Below are positions 7,991 to 16,781 of a stretch of 64,000 nucleotides of DNA, in pieces. Both the position numbers and the translations under genes were made by a program. Positions within the stretch are counted from its first letter, which is position 1. Each line of letters opens with the position of its first letter. Origin of the DNA: CAZGUG01 sp964529035 (GTDB lineage: Bacteria > Bacillota > Clostridia > Ch29); NCBI GenBank assembly GCA_964529035.1, contig CAZGUG010000002.1, forward strand, positions 1 through 64,000. Direction: 5' to 3'. Under the pieces are notes generated by a model, which was given only the letters and a program-made list of their open reading frames with translations, made no database searches and had not been told where the DNA came from.

Positions 7991-8629
7991 ATGAAAAAAA
8001 TATTTATAATGCTTTTGGTTTTAATCATTGGGTCGCTTACGGCCTGTGGAAACAATGCAGAAGATGCCACTACAGGCAATCAGAAAATAAATGAGCCGCA
8101 AAACAACAGCAGCTCCGAGTTTAATGTCACCGATGCCTATGAAATACTATTTGATTTTATCATCAGACAGGATTTAAACGGTGTAGATGCTTCCATTGCT
8201 CAAAAGTATTTCAGTGTGGATGTGACCTGGGACGGGCTGGATTTTAAAGGGGCTTCTGTTTTCACCAGAGAAGTTCAGCATCACAGCGGCAGATATGATG
8301 TTCAGGAAGATGTGGTTATAAGCGGCAGCTTATCCGCAGATAAAAAAAGTATTGAATCTTTGTCGTTCAGAAACGAAAGAACCGGCGAGATCTATGAAAT
8401 GCTGGAATTGGAGCTTGAAAATATCCCTTATACAGATGACAATCCCTACCCGGACGATTGCTTTAAATTCTATGTGAGAGAAGGCGCTGATTCTTTAGCC
8501 GAGCATCTTAAAGTATGGAATGAACAAACCAGGGAAGGCGGAGATGTAACTGACATTACGACGAAGTTTGAAACCTTGGAAAAATATGAGCAAGAGGTAG
8601 AGGTAGCCGTATCCTTTTACTTCAATTGA
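7991..8629 (+). CDS. Putative lipoprotein, unknown function
   Basis: The 212-residue protein has a lipoprotein signal (MKKIFIMLLVLIIGSLTACG; lipobox cysteine C19), then a Asn/Gln/Ser-rich linker to about residue 45 and an acidic mixed alpha/beta domain. It lies between the two related lipoprotein genes but shows no similarity to them. Its coding sequence is more AT-rich than the neighbours (TTT, AAA, GAA codons), suggesting a separate origin. GGGGGGAAGG precedes the ATG. The function is unknown. Confidence 0.68.
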   Translation: MKKIFIMLLVLIIGSLTACGNNAEDATTGNQKINEPQNNSSSEFNVTDAYEILFDFIIRQDLNGVDASIAQKYFSVDVTWDGLDFKGASVFTREVQHHSGRYDVQEDVVISGSLSADKKSIESLSFRNERTGEIYEMLELELENIPYTDDNPYPDDCFKFYVREGADSLAEHLKVWNEQTREGGDVTDITTKFETLEKYEQEVEVAVSFYFN

Positions 8630-8644
8630 TAGGGAGGTAAAAAA

Positions 8645-9274
8645 ATGAGGAAATATTTAGCGGTTTTTCTAATTCTCGCTATCGGTCTGCTTGCGGGCTG
8701 CGGTTCGGGCGGGGGACACTGGGTGCTGGTAGATACTGAATTTTACGAGGAAGAATGGCAGGCGGAGCTTATGATGGCAAACCAGCGCGATGGCTTCTAT
8801 AGGAGAGATGCCCAGGTGTCGGAAGGCAGCGTTGTTTGGGTGGATAGCTATATAGGGGAGGACGGCAGCGACAAAACCCCTTATACCATCCCGGGAAATA
8901 CCACTACCGTACAGGGAAGCTGGACCAAACCTTCAGACACCGTTCATGGCCCCGGGTTTGAGGTTTCCATGCGCATCAGGATGGAGGTGGTCGACCAGCA
9001 CCCGGAGCATCCACTGCCAACCGGCTGTACCATAGATGCCCAGGTTCCCATCCCCGATGAAAAGGGTGATGGCGTCATACACAGCTACCTCTCTGACGAT
9101 GACGGGGAAAGCAGCTTTTTCCCAAGTCCGGAGAACGGTTTTGCACCCATCGATGTGACTGTCTATGGCGACATGGAAAAGGGGCAAACAGCGGGCGAAC
9201 GCAGAGCCCTCGAAGTAAGAATGGGTCCCGGGCATCCCCTAATGTCATATATTTACGAGTGGCGGGAGCAGTAA
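8645..9274 (+). CDS. Putative lipoprotein, paralogue 2
   Basis: This 209-residue protein has lipobox LAGC19 after a short hydrophobic signal. It is a paralogue of the 7282-7929 product, sharing WVLVDTE, VSEGSV, FAPIDVTVYG and the ending SYIYEW. It lacks membrane segments beyond the signal. It starts 15 bp after the preceding gene with GGGAGG in front. The conserved blocks suggest one extracytoplasmic beta domain bound to the membrane by its lipid. The role is unknown; the tandem arrangement points to duplication inside the operon. Confidence 0.72.
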   Translation: MRKYLAVFLILAIGLLAGCGSGGGHWVLVDTEFYEEEWQAELMMANQRDGFYRRDAQVSEGSVVWVDSYIGEDGSDKTPYTIPGNTTTVQGSWTKPSDTVHGPGFEVSMRIRMEVVDQHPEHPLPTGCTIDAQVPIPDEKGDGVIHSYLSDDDGESSFFPSPENGFAPIDVTVYGDMEKGQTAGERRALEVRMGPGHPLMSYIYEWREQ

Positions 9275-9306
9275 GGGCTCTCTGCCCATGAAAGGCAGGT
9301 GTTTCT

Positions 9307-9858
9307 ATGGAAAAATCAAAACAGCCGCTGCTGAGGACCGTGATGGGCATGATGCTCAGCCCCGCCGGGGCGCTCAAGGGTGCGCTGGACGGTAGATGGT
9401 ATATTTCTGCTGCAGTATCCGCTTTGGCCTTCGGATTGTTTTTTCTCCAGACGGGGCTGGACTTGTATAAAACCGGTCAGAAGGGCTTTTTCTTCGCTGT
9501 CCTGTTCACCGGGCTGGGGCTTCTTTATGGAGCCGTTATCATACCGCTGCTGGGCTCGCTGTTCTGGGGCGTTATAAAAATGGCCAAAACAAAAATGAGC
9601 CTGAACCAGGCGGTTTCAGCCTTTTGCCTGTGCTACAGCGGGGCGCTCATCTACGGCCTCTTCGGGCTTGTCTTCTCCCTCGCCCTGGGCTGGAGAACCG
9701 CCGTCGCCTTCGGCGTAACGGGGGTTTTGTGGGCGACGGGACCTATGATTCACACTATCCGGAGGATGACCGAAGGTAAGACTGCCCTAAGCGTATTTCT
9801 GGCAACGGTTGCCGGGCTCACGATTTTAGTATCCTGGTCTCTGTTCAGCAAGATATGA
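9307..9858 (+). CDS. Multi-pass membrane protein, Yip1-like
   Basis: The 183-residue protein has five hydrophobic helices (about 32-50, 60-88, 98-120, 124-142 and 160-180). Its start (LLRTVMGMMLSPAGALKGAL) and the overall plan resemble bacterial YIP1-domain membrane proteins, whose function is not defined. AAAGGCAGG lies upstream. Its stop codon overlaps the start region of the next gene (ATGA at 9855-9858), so the two are probably translationally coupled. Confidence 0.65.
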   Translation: MEKSKQPLLRTVMGMMLSPAGALKGALDGRWYISAAVSALAFGLFFLQTGLDLYKTGQKGFFFAVLFTGLGLLYGAVIIPLLGSLFWGVIKMAKTKMSLNQAVSAFCLCYSGALIYGLFGLVFSLALGWRTAVAFGVTGVLWATGPMIHTIRRMTEGKTALSVFLATVAGLTILVSWSLFSKI

Positions 9859-9875
9859 AAGGGGGGGATGACGCA

Positions 9876-10421
9876 ATGGAAAATTATCAAAAGGGCAACG
9901 GGCTTCGGGGCTTTTTGCGAATGCTGTGCTTTATGGTGTTCGGCGTTTTGGCATTCACCAACCCCTTGGATCTATATAATATGTATAACATTGGATTTGG
10001 CGTGATAGCGGGCCTGCTCTTCGGCTTTTTCTGCCGGCTTTTTCTTGTTTGGCTCTTGGGTTCCTTTAATCCGCAGGTAAAGCAAAACCACGGGCGCAAA
10101 GCCATTTCCACTGCCGTCAGCAGGGGGATGCTGTTTCTACTTCCCTTCGCCGTTATGGCCTTTGTTTCGTTTTATTACCTGGGCTGGTATATCACGTCGG
10201 GCTTTTTGTCGGCGGGGATTATGTCGGCGGCGGCAAGCGCAGCCATTGAGGTTGGGAAATTAAAGCAAAAGCAGGAGATCAAAAACACGGTGGGCACCTC
10301 GCTGGTCGCCGCCGCTTTCTCCGCCCTGTGGATGTTTGGGACCGGCTTTCTGGCGGGGGTTCCGGGTCTTATTGAAGGTGCCGCAGAGTTTATCCGGTCT
10401 CAGGCCGGCAATCTATTTTAG
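9876..10421 (+). CDS. Multi-pass membrane protein, unknown function
   Basis: This protein of about 181 residues has four to five hydrophobic helices (MLCFMVFGVLAFTNPLDLY, IGFGVIAGLLFGFFCRLFLV, MLFLLPFAVMAFVSFYYLGW, and a C-terminal pair). The ATG at 9876 is chosen because AAAGGGGGGG (9858-9867) lies just upstream; an ATG at 9855 in the same frame would put that sequence inside the gene. It overlaps nothing after the upstream stop and is followed by the large secreted protein after 15 bp. I recognise no family. Confidence 0.6.
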   Translation: MENYQKGNGLRGFLRMLCFMVFGVLAFTNPLDLYNMYNIGFGVIAGLLFGFFCRLFLVWLLGSFNPQVKQNHGRKAISTAVSRGMLFLLPFAVMAFVSFYYLGWYITSGFLSAGIMSAAASAAIEVGKLKQKQEIKNTVGTSLVAAAFSALWMFGTGFLAGVPGLIEGAAEFIRSQAGNLF

Positions 10422-10436
10422 ATGGGAGGTGTTTTG

Positions 10437-13400
10437 ATGAGAAAGGAAGCTATAAAACGTAATTTTGTGCAAAGGGCCGTCTGCTTTAGCGCTGTTTTTC
10501 TGCTTCTGACCGCTCTTTTGCCCGTACAGGCATTGGCTGCGGGCGGAAAAGAACCCCCCAGCCTGCCCTATGAAAAGGTTATTTATAAAAATGGGAGTTG
10601 GCTAAATCTTTTGAATTCGGGCCAATTGATTGTGGGCTATGACGGAAGGTATGAAATTGACGAGGAATTATTTATAAATGATGAAGGAGCATCCTCTTCC
10701 AGCATTCCTCCCGTAGAGTTTCGGATTAATAGGGATCAGGTTGTGAGCGCTATTTCTCTTCCCTACATCTATTACCCCGTAAGCCCGGAGAGACCGGCGG
10801 ATATCCAACCGGTCTATGTCCAGCTTGAGGATAGTCGGGGCAATATGTACGGACCTTATCTGTTTGAAGGAATGCGGCAAATGGATTTGGCCGGTAGCAG
10901 GACCGATTTTTCTAACGAAGAGCATGAACAATGGTCGTCCGACGATGACGAACCAAGAACCATAAGCGCCCAGCCTGTCCGTTATCTGTATACATTTCGT
11001 CCCGAGGGGGAAATCCGTCTGCCCCGGGGAAGCTATACCCTGCATACCAGTGACCCTGCAAATCTGGTGCGAACCAAAAGCTCGGGGCTGGAGGGCGCCG
11101 TATTTATCAAGGGCTATGATGGCTCCGCTTATGACAAATATAAAAAAGAGCTTCACTTGTGGAATCTGAAAAATAATCCCGAGCTTTTTGAAAACGAGAC
11201 GATAATCAGGCAGGTTGCCGGAGAAGAGGATATAGAGGGAGAGGCGGTGACCGAAGAATATACGGTGCTGGGCAATACGGAGCTTTTGGAATACCGGGAG
11301 GAACAGGACGAGGCGAAGAAGGAATATCCGATGGAGGAACGCGCGGAAAATCCCCCGGCAGAGTTCCCCCTCTACCTTTCACTGCCCGCCCCCGCTCTCA
11401 TCGATGAAATTGTGTTTAACACCTACAACGGGGGGGTGGGTGCAACCCCCGGAACCGTTACCATCACCGGCGTAAACGACGGCGAGGATTACGGGACCTT
11501 TCAGGCAAACGGTGCGACGCTTCAGGGCACCCCCAACGGGATGTGGATTGTTTCGCCGGGCATTACCCTGCCGGCGGGGGAATACATGGTTGACGTGTCG
11601 GACCAAAGCGTGGTGGCAAGCTTTGGCGACGGAAGGCCGGACTTTTATATCGGAGCCACGCCTCCTCCGCCTGTGGACCATGATTTTTCCGGTACATACC
11701 TCATAGACGTTGCGACCCAAAAGACAGGATCCATAGGCCTTGGCGTGGAGACCGGTGAAAGCAAGGATACATTCAGCCTAAGCTCGCATCCAATCACCAT
11801 AATGGACAGGGGGGATCATCTCCTACTGATCGGAAGCTATGAAGGCATTACCGTTTCCCAGCGGTGCGCCGTTGGATCCAGGACCACTAACAGCCTGCGT
11901 ACCTCCCTGGAATTTTCAGTGGACTTAAGCGGTACCCCCGCTAAAACTACTATAGGGGCCGGGGTGGACATATCCCTGTCAAAGCCTGAACAGGGGGTAG
12001 CCACCTTGACCCTTGGCGGTAGTGCATTCTATGCACGGGAAACGACCGACGATGAGGGCGGGGATTACAACACCTACCAGGTAACCGGCAGCGGAGTGTT
12101 CGCAGGGCAGGATATTGCTCCCGCAGTATTGCCCTTCATGGGGCTGGGCATGGCATCCGCGGGAAGTATTCCCGGGCCGGACGGTCCCGGTCAGGCTGCT
12201 ACGGGCGTTCTGTTCCCGCCGCTGGCAGCGCTGCTGGCGACTCTTCTTGAAAGCCTGTTCAGGCGAAAGGAGGAAGGCTTTGCACAAGACGTTCTTTCCT
12301 CGTCCGATATAGGGGCTCCTCCCCCCGAGGTTTATGACTTCGGCGACGGGCGGCAATATCAGGAGGGCGGTACCTATACCTTTGACGACGGAGGGGAGTA
12401 TATAGTTAAAAACGGAGAATTTGAGCTTGTCCGCCAGCTGGGTGAAGGTGATCATTACACCAACCCCGACGGTGAAAAGAAGATCTGGATTGGCGGACAG
12501 CCGTGGCAGGCATCGGACTGGGAAGCCCAGGACGCCACAAACAGGGACTATGCCCAGGCCCACGCACGGGACTGGGAGAACGCCAGCCGTTCCCCTGATA
12601 AATACATGCAGGAGGCATTTAACGAAATCAGCGAGCGCGAGGAACTCTACGGTACGCTGGGAAGAATGCAGCGGGCAGCCTGGCGAAATGATATGGCGAC
12701 CCCGGGTGAGATGGACGACATGTACTCCAGAATCAATGAACTGATGAACGATATGGACGCAGGAAAGCCTGCTGACCATGAAAAAATCCAAAGGATAAGG
12801 GACTATATGGGCAACAGGCTGGAGGGCAATACTGCCTCCGAACGGGATTTGCCCGCCCCGGAACAGTATGGCGGCTGGCTTGACGCCGACCTGCTGAGAG
12901 AGGCTCTGGCTGAAACCGGCAGGAACCTGTCCTCCGCCACCACTGCAGACGGAGGTATGTCATGGAAGGGGCTGGCCGGGCGCATCGCCATAGGTGCAAT
13001 GACCGGTGGCTCATCCGAATGGGTATTCAGACCCATAGGCGCAACCTATACGATGCATGACGCCATCCAAGCGGGCGCTTCGGACCTGGGAGCCTTTGGC
13101 ACCGGCGTTGCCCGTGTTGGCACAGAATGGATTGCAGCCAATGCAGTAGCAGGGGTTATGAATACGGTCGGAGGAGCCGGCGGCGCAGCCATCAGTCATA
13201 TGACCGGAGGAGGCGGAGCGCACAGCCTCGGCAGCGCCATCGCATCCGGCGGCAAACAAGGCTTGTCCCGCTGGGGAGCCGGCATGGCGGCTCAGGTTAA
13301 GGATGTGGCCTCCCGCAAAGCATGGGCGGCAGCGGCAAATCAAGTGACCGATACCCTCACCAGGGGCGTTACCCGGATGGACAATATCCTTAGCGGAAAG

Positions 13401-14513
13401 GAAGGTCTGAGACTGCCCGAATCGTGGTCGGGAACCCCGCAGACGCCGATCTCGGCGCCGAAGCAACCGCTGAGTGCCCTGGAGCAGAACCGGCTGGGCG
13501 ACTTTGAAAGGGCTGTCCGCTCCGGCGACCCGGACGAAATCGCGCGGGTGTACGGAAACGGCGGGATGAAGCATCTGTCACAGCTCCAGCAGAAGGGGCA
13601 TATTTCCGCCGATACGGCCAGAAAGGCCAACGAGCTTTTAACGCGCAAGGTAAACAGCGCCATTCGCCAGGGAACCAACGACGCCATGAGAAAAACCCAG
13701 CAGCAGACGGGCGTGCGCGTCAAGGAACTGATTGTGGGAGACAGCGGTTCGGGCGCCAAAAAAGCTGTGGGCAGAATTATGACCGACGCCGACAGGACGC
13801 TTATTCCAAGATTCGAGGAAGCGGATTTACTAAAGTATATGAAGAGCCACAAACTGACCCGTTCCCAGGCCTATAACTCGCTGTGCAAGCAGCTGCATAA
13901 GAACCATATCTCATCGGTGGGCGATAGCATAAAGAGAAGCGGCTTGTCGGCCGACGACGTGGGATTTTCCAGCTATGACCGTATCGGTTCGGCCTCCGGC
14001 CAGGCGGATTCCTACGGCTCCCGCTTCACCAATGTCAGGCAGGCGGGCACAGGAACGGCCGAAGTTTTTACCCCCGACGGCAAAGGGGGGTTCCGGGTGC
14101 ATAATACATCCGGCCAGGCCGCGGTGGACCAAAACCTTCTCAATAAGCAGGCCTACGGCACGGGCACGATACCTGCCGACCCCGTCAAACTGCTGCCCCG
14201 GGACGTGCCGTCGATAATCAAGCAGCAGGCGGGCAGTGTAATGAAGAACCCCGGCGATCCCCTTGCCGCTGCCAAGGCCATAGGCAGGGCGGATAAGGTC
14301 TCGCAGATTATTAAGAATAACGGCATCCTTTCCAAGTCTATGAAGGATATGAACGGAAAGCTTGTCCGTATGTCCAATGATATTTACGCAAACCCCGGCA
14401 GTATCAACACGGTGCTCAGAAGAAACGGAATGACCCTCGAGCAGTTCTTAAAACAAAGCAAAGATGTGCTGGCAGGGTATGACCGCACACTTTCCGGAGT
14501 CCGGATTCAATAA
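10437..14513 (+). CDS. Very large secreted or membrane-anchored protein, unrecognised C-terminal half
   Basis: The 1358-residue protein starts at ATG 10437 (GGGAGG upstream) with a signal peptide cleaved near ALAA (about 34). Residues 36-570 are beta-rich and look extracellular. A hydrophobic segment at about 580-605 (LFPPLAALLATLLES) is followed at once by FRRKEE, which fits a membrane stop-transfer with the C-terminal half inside. That half begins with short aromatic/Gly/Asp repeats (YDFGDGRQYQEGGTYTFDDG) and a charged helical region. A Gly/Ala-rich hydrophobic stretch follows near 890-930 (IAANAVAGVMNTVGGAGGA), then about 400 residues of basic, helical sequence. The architecture recalls polymorphic toxins (signal, beta stem, Gly/Ala-rich linker, variable tail), but I see no known toxin motif and no immunity gene I can name. 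Confidence 0.75.
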   Translation: MRKEAIKRNFVQRAVCFSAVFLLLTALLPVQALAAGGKEPPSLPYEKVIYKNGSWLNLLNSGQLIVGYDGRYEIDEELFINDEGASSSSIPPVEFRINRDQVVSAISLPYIYYPVSPERPADIQPVYVQLEDSRGNMYGPYLFEGMRQMDLAGSRTDFSNEEHEQWSSDDDEPRTISAQPVRYLYTFRPEGEIRLPRGSYTLHTSDPANLVRTKSSGLEGAVFIKGYDGSAYDKYKKELHLWNLKNNPELFENETIIRQVAGEEDIEGEAVTEEYTVLGNTELLEYREEQDEAKKEYPMEERAENPPAEFPLYLSLPAPALIDEIVFNTYNGGVGATPGTVTITGVNDGEDYGTFQANGATLQGTPNGMWIVSPGITLPAGEYMVDVSDQSVVASFGDGRPDFYIGATPPPPVDHDFSGTYLIDVATQKTGSIGLGVETGESKDTFSLSSHPITIMDRGDHLLLIGSYEGITVSQRCAVGSRTTNSLRTSLEFSVDLSGTPAKTTIGAGVDISLSKPEQGVATLTLGGSAFYARETTDDEGGDYNTYQVTGSGVFAGQDIAPAVLPFMGLGMASAGSIPGPDGPGQAATGVLFPPLAALLATLLESLFRRKEEGFAQDVLSSSDIGAPPPEVYDFGDGRQYQEGGTYTFDDGGEYIVKNGEFELVRQLGEGDHYTNPDGEKKIWIGGQPWQASDWEAQDATNRDYAQAHARDWENASRSPDKYMQEAFNEISEREELYGTLGRMQRAAWRNDMATPGEMDDMYSRINELMNDMDAGKPADHEKIQRIRDYMGNRLEGNTASERDLPAPEQYGGWLDADLLREALAETGRNLSSATTADGGMSWKGLAGRIAIGAMTGGSSEWVFRPIGATYTMHDAIQAGASDLGAFGTGVARVGTEWIAANAVAGVMNTVGGAGGAAISHMTGGGGAHSLGSAIASGGKQGLSRWGAGMAAQVKDVASRKAWAAAANQVTDTLTRGVTRMDNILSGKEGLRLPESWSGTPQTPISAPKQPLSALEQNRLGDFERAVRSGDPDEIARVYGNGGMKHLSQLQQKGHISADTARKANELLTRKVNSAIRQGTNDAMRKTQQQTGVRVKELIVGDSGSGAKKAVGRIMTDADRTLIPRFEEADLLKYMKSHKLTRSQAYNSLCKQLHKNHISSVGDSIKRSGLSADDVGFSSYDRIGSASGQADSYGSRFTNVRQAGTGTAEVFTPDGKGGFRVHNTSGQAAVDQNLLNKQAYGTGTIPADPVKLLPRDVPSIIKQQAGSVMKNPGDPLAAAKAIGRADKVSQIIKNNGILSKSMKDMNGKLVRMSNDIYANPGSINTVLRRNGMTLEQFLKQSKDVLAGYDRTLSGVRIQ

Positions 14514-14534
14514 AAGTTTGAGAGGAGGAAAGAG

Positions 14535-15662
14535 ATGATGCAAAGCAAAACACAGTGGCGTTTTACGGCGCAGGAGTTGATATACCATATGGAAATTTCA
14601 GGTATAGAGCGGGGCGGACTCTGCCTGATTCCCGAGACCCCGGAGGATGAGCCCAAGGACGGTAGGGAGGCAGTGGTACAGAAAAGGAGTGAAATGGCGC
14701 CGGAGGACCTGCGGCTGCTGGAACGATGCATCGGCATACTGGCAAACCCCGACAGGCTGCTGCATGTCCATATCAATCTGGGTGACGGCGTGGTGAGCCG
14801 GCTTTCACTGAGCTACAGCGAATCAAGTCCCGGCCTGTGGGCAGGGCTGCGCCATGAGGGGGATACACACAGCATCCTGCTCCATGCGGACAGTGAATTA
14901 AAGTACGGAATCATAGACAGCCTGGCGGCTCAAACCCAACTGGGGGAAACGCAGGTCGGATGCGATTTAAGTACTCCCGCCGCCCTGGCCTTTCTGGCGG
15001 TGCTGGACCAATACAAACGCGCCCACATGCTTTCCATGCTCAACCATGTCGAGCCCATCTCTGTGTTTTCCAGGGAGGATATCGAGCAGCTACTCGCCGG
15101 ATCCCATATCCATGATTTCAGGTGGCTGCTGCCCTTTGCCGATAAGCTCATGCCGCTTGGCATCAATCAGCTTGAGGTGTCCGGGGATGCGGGGGAAGCA
15201 CTGGCTGAGCTTGCTGCATTGGAAATCATCGGGAAGATGGATGAGGAGTCAAGGCTGTTCGACCTGGAGCCGGTTACCTTATCCATAGCCGAGGGGTACA
15301 GACGGACGATAAGCGTGGCGGGCATAGGGCATACGGCCAGGCTTCCCACAGGCGAATTGCTACATGATGTATTTGTGCTGATTAGAACGCCGGGTGATCT
15401 GCTGCTGACGGTGATGAGCGGAGGCCAAGCGTCCCTTGTTGGCATAAGCGCTGAGGAGTTGCAAAACCTCCTGGACAGTTTGCTAACCATCTCCCCATCT
15501 GAGGAGAATCAGGGCGAAGAACAGGCGCCCGTTGCGGCAGCCGATACAGGAGAAATGACAGATGCCGATAAAGCGGCGAATCCGGAGCGGTTTTGCAAAG
15601 TGTGCGGCGTCGCTGTTGCCGCAGATGCAAAGTTTTGTCGAAGCTGCGGAGGCAGGCTGTAA
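14535..15662 (+). CDS. Cytosolic protein with C-terminal zinc ribbon, partner of the large protein?
   Basis: The 375-residue protein has no signal or membrane helix. Residues 1-300 form an unassigned alpha/beta region; its start (WRFTAQELIYHMEISGIERG) and the segment FRWLLPFADKLMPLGI are the most distinctive parts. A Gln/Glu/Ala-rich linker (about 310-345) leads to a zinc ribbon with C354, C357, C368 and C371. GAGAGGAGG lies upstream. It directly follows the giant protein gene in the same operon, which is where a chaperone, adaptor or immunity partner would be expected. The sequence itself gives no proof of that. Confidence 0.65.
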   Translation: MMQSKTQWRFTAQELIYHMEISGIERGGLCLIPETPEDEPKDGREAVVQKRSEMAPEDLRLLERCIGILANPDRLLHVHINLGDGVVSRLSLSYSESSPGLWAGLRHEGDTHSILLHADSELKYGIIDSLAAQTQLGETQVGCDLSTPAALAFLAVLDQYKRAHMLSMLNHVEPISVFSREDIEQLLAGSHIHDFRWLLPFADKLMPLGINQLEVSGDAGEALAELAALEIIGKMDEESRLFDLEPVTLSIAEGYRRTISVAGIGHTARLPTGELLHDVFVLIRTPGDLLLTVMSGGQASLVGISAEELQNLLDSLLTISPSEENQGEEQAPVAAADTGEMTDADKAANPERFCKVCGVAVAADAKFCRSCGGRL

Positions 15663-15673
15663 AGCAAATCGAA

Positions 15674-15707
15674 AGCAGAAAGCCCTGTCAGGGGAAATTT
15701 CTGCTTA
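15674..15707 (+). other. Strong intercistronic stem-loop
   Basis: AAGCAGAAA (15674-15682) pairs perfectly with TTTCTGCTT (15699-15707), with an inner CCCT/AGGG stem. No T tract follows, so it is more likely an RNA-stability or processing element than a terminator. It lies 12 bases after a stop codon and before the next ribosome binding site. Confidence 0.6.
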
Positions 15708-15731
15708 TAACCAACAAAGGAGATGATTTTT

Positions 15732-16316
15732 ATGACAAAGACAAAAGGGAGATTTGGCCTGAGCCTTGCTGCCGTCGCGATGATCGCCTTCGGCTTTGCC
15801 GCGCTGCAGCAGCCCCAATCGGTGCTGCTGGTAGCCGGCTTTGCGCTGCTGGCGGAAAAGGATGATTGGCTGAGCCGTCAGGCGCTTCAGGCGCTCCTGC
15901 TTACTATTGCGTACTTTATGGCAACATTGGTAACCGGATGGGTGTTCGGTGGTCTGGCTCAGATTTTCGGATGGGCGGGGATTTATAGTGCCGCAAGCGC
16001 TCTGCAGACTGTAAACACGGTTGCAGGAAGCCTCCTGTACATTGCATTGGTCGTATTTGCTGTCCTCGCCGTTCTGCGGGTACTGCGCGGCAAGGATGCG
16101 GGGCTGCCTTTTCTCGCTAAGATGGCGGGTGGTGACTTGGCGACGGCGCTGCAAAAATCGGCTAAAACGAAATCGGCCCCGACTCCTCCTAAGCAGCCCC
16201 CGGCTGGGGCTCCCGTGCGGCAGGAAGTATCTCCGGGCCGTCATTGCAGCTCCTGCGGTACGGCCATGCAGGAGGATTCCGCATTCTGCACCGAATGCGG
16301 CGCAAAAAATGAATAA
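15732..16316 (+). CDS. Membrane protein with C-terminal zinc ribbon
   Basis: This 194-residue protein has about four membrane helices in residues 8-130 (LSLAAVAMIAFGFAALQQ, SVLLVAGFALLAE, ALLLTIAYFMATLVTGWVF, SLLYIALVVFAVLAVLRVL). A Lys/Ala/Pro-rich linker leads to a C-terminal four-cysteine ribbon (CSSCGTAMQEDSAFCTECGA). AAAGGAG at 15716-15722 suits ATG 15732; ATG 15723 is too close. It is the fourth zinc-ribbon protein of the operon, and here the ribbon is at the C-terminus as in the preceding gene. The function is unknown. Confidence 0.7.
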   Translation: MTKTKGRFGLSLAAVAMIAFGFAALQQPQSVLLVAGFALLAEKDDWLSRQALQALLLTIAYFMATLVTGWVFGGLAQIFGWAGIYSAASALQTVNTVAGSLLYIALVVFAVLAVLRVLRGKDAGLPFLAKMAGGDLATALQKSAKTKSAPTPPKQPPAGAPVRQEVSPGRHCSSCGTAMQEDSAFCTECGAKNE

Positions 16317-16354
16317 CAGCGAATATTATATTTTACAGAAACGGAGGAAATCAT

Positions 16355-16756
16355 ATGTTTTGTGAAAAATGCGGAGCAAATCTCCCGGCAGGAACGAAGT
16401 TCTGTGGTGGCTGCGGTGCAAAGACCGAGACGCCGCCCGCCTCGCCCCGTCCGGCCGCCCCGCCTCAGACCTCTTCTGTGGCATCGATCGCAGCTACTGG
16501 CCAAACGTCGCCGGCATACACACCACAGCCGGGGGTGGAGCCAATGAGCGTCGGGCAGTACTTGGTGACGTTGCTTTTGATGTGCGTGCCCATTCTGGGT
16601 ATTATCCTTATGTTTAAGTGGAGCTTCGGTAAAGCCGTGAACCTAAACAAGAAAAATATGGCAAAAGCCTACCTGATCTTTTTTGCCGTATGGTTTGTTC
16701 TCATATTGGTCGGCGGCGGAGCCATCATGGGTGCTTTGGAAGCAATCATGCGATGA
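16355..16756 (+). CDS. Zinc-ribbon membrane protein
   Basis: The 133-residue protein starts with a zinc ribbon (C3, C6, C17, C20; MFCEKCGANLPAGTKFCGGC), then a Pro/Ala/Ser-rich linker to about 60. Two membrane helices follow (about 68-86, YLVTLLLMCVPILGIILMF, and 103-125, AYLIFFAVWFVLILVGGGAI). This compact ribbon-linker-two-helix layout is common among small uncharacterised Firmicutes membrane proteins. ACGGAGGAA precedes the ATG. It is the fifth zinc-ribbon protein of the island. Confidence 0.72.
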   Translation: MFCEKCGANLPAGTKFCGGCGAKTETPPASPRPAAPPQTSSVASIAATGQTSPAYTPQPGVEPMSVGQYLVTLLLMCVPILGIILMFKWSFGKAVNLNKKNMAKAYLIFFAVWFVLILVGGGAIMGALEAIMR

Positions 16757-16781
16757 CCATCACACTGTAAGGGGGAGGACG

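Noticed and set aside
13340..13852. 170-residue minus-strand frame inside the giant protein gene
   Set aside because: It lies fully within a supported gene with signal peptide and ribosome binding site; GC-rich DNA often leaves open frames on the opposite strand.
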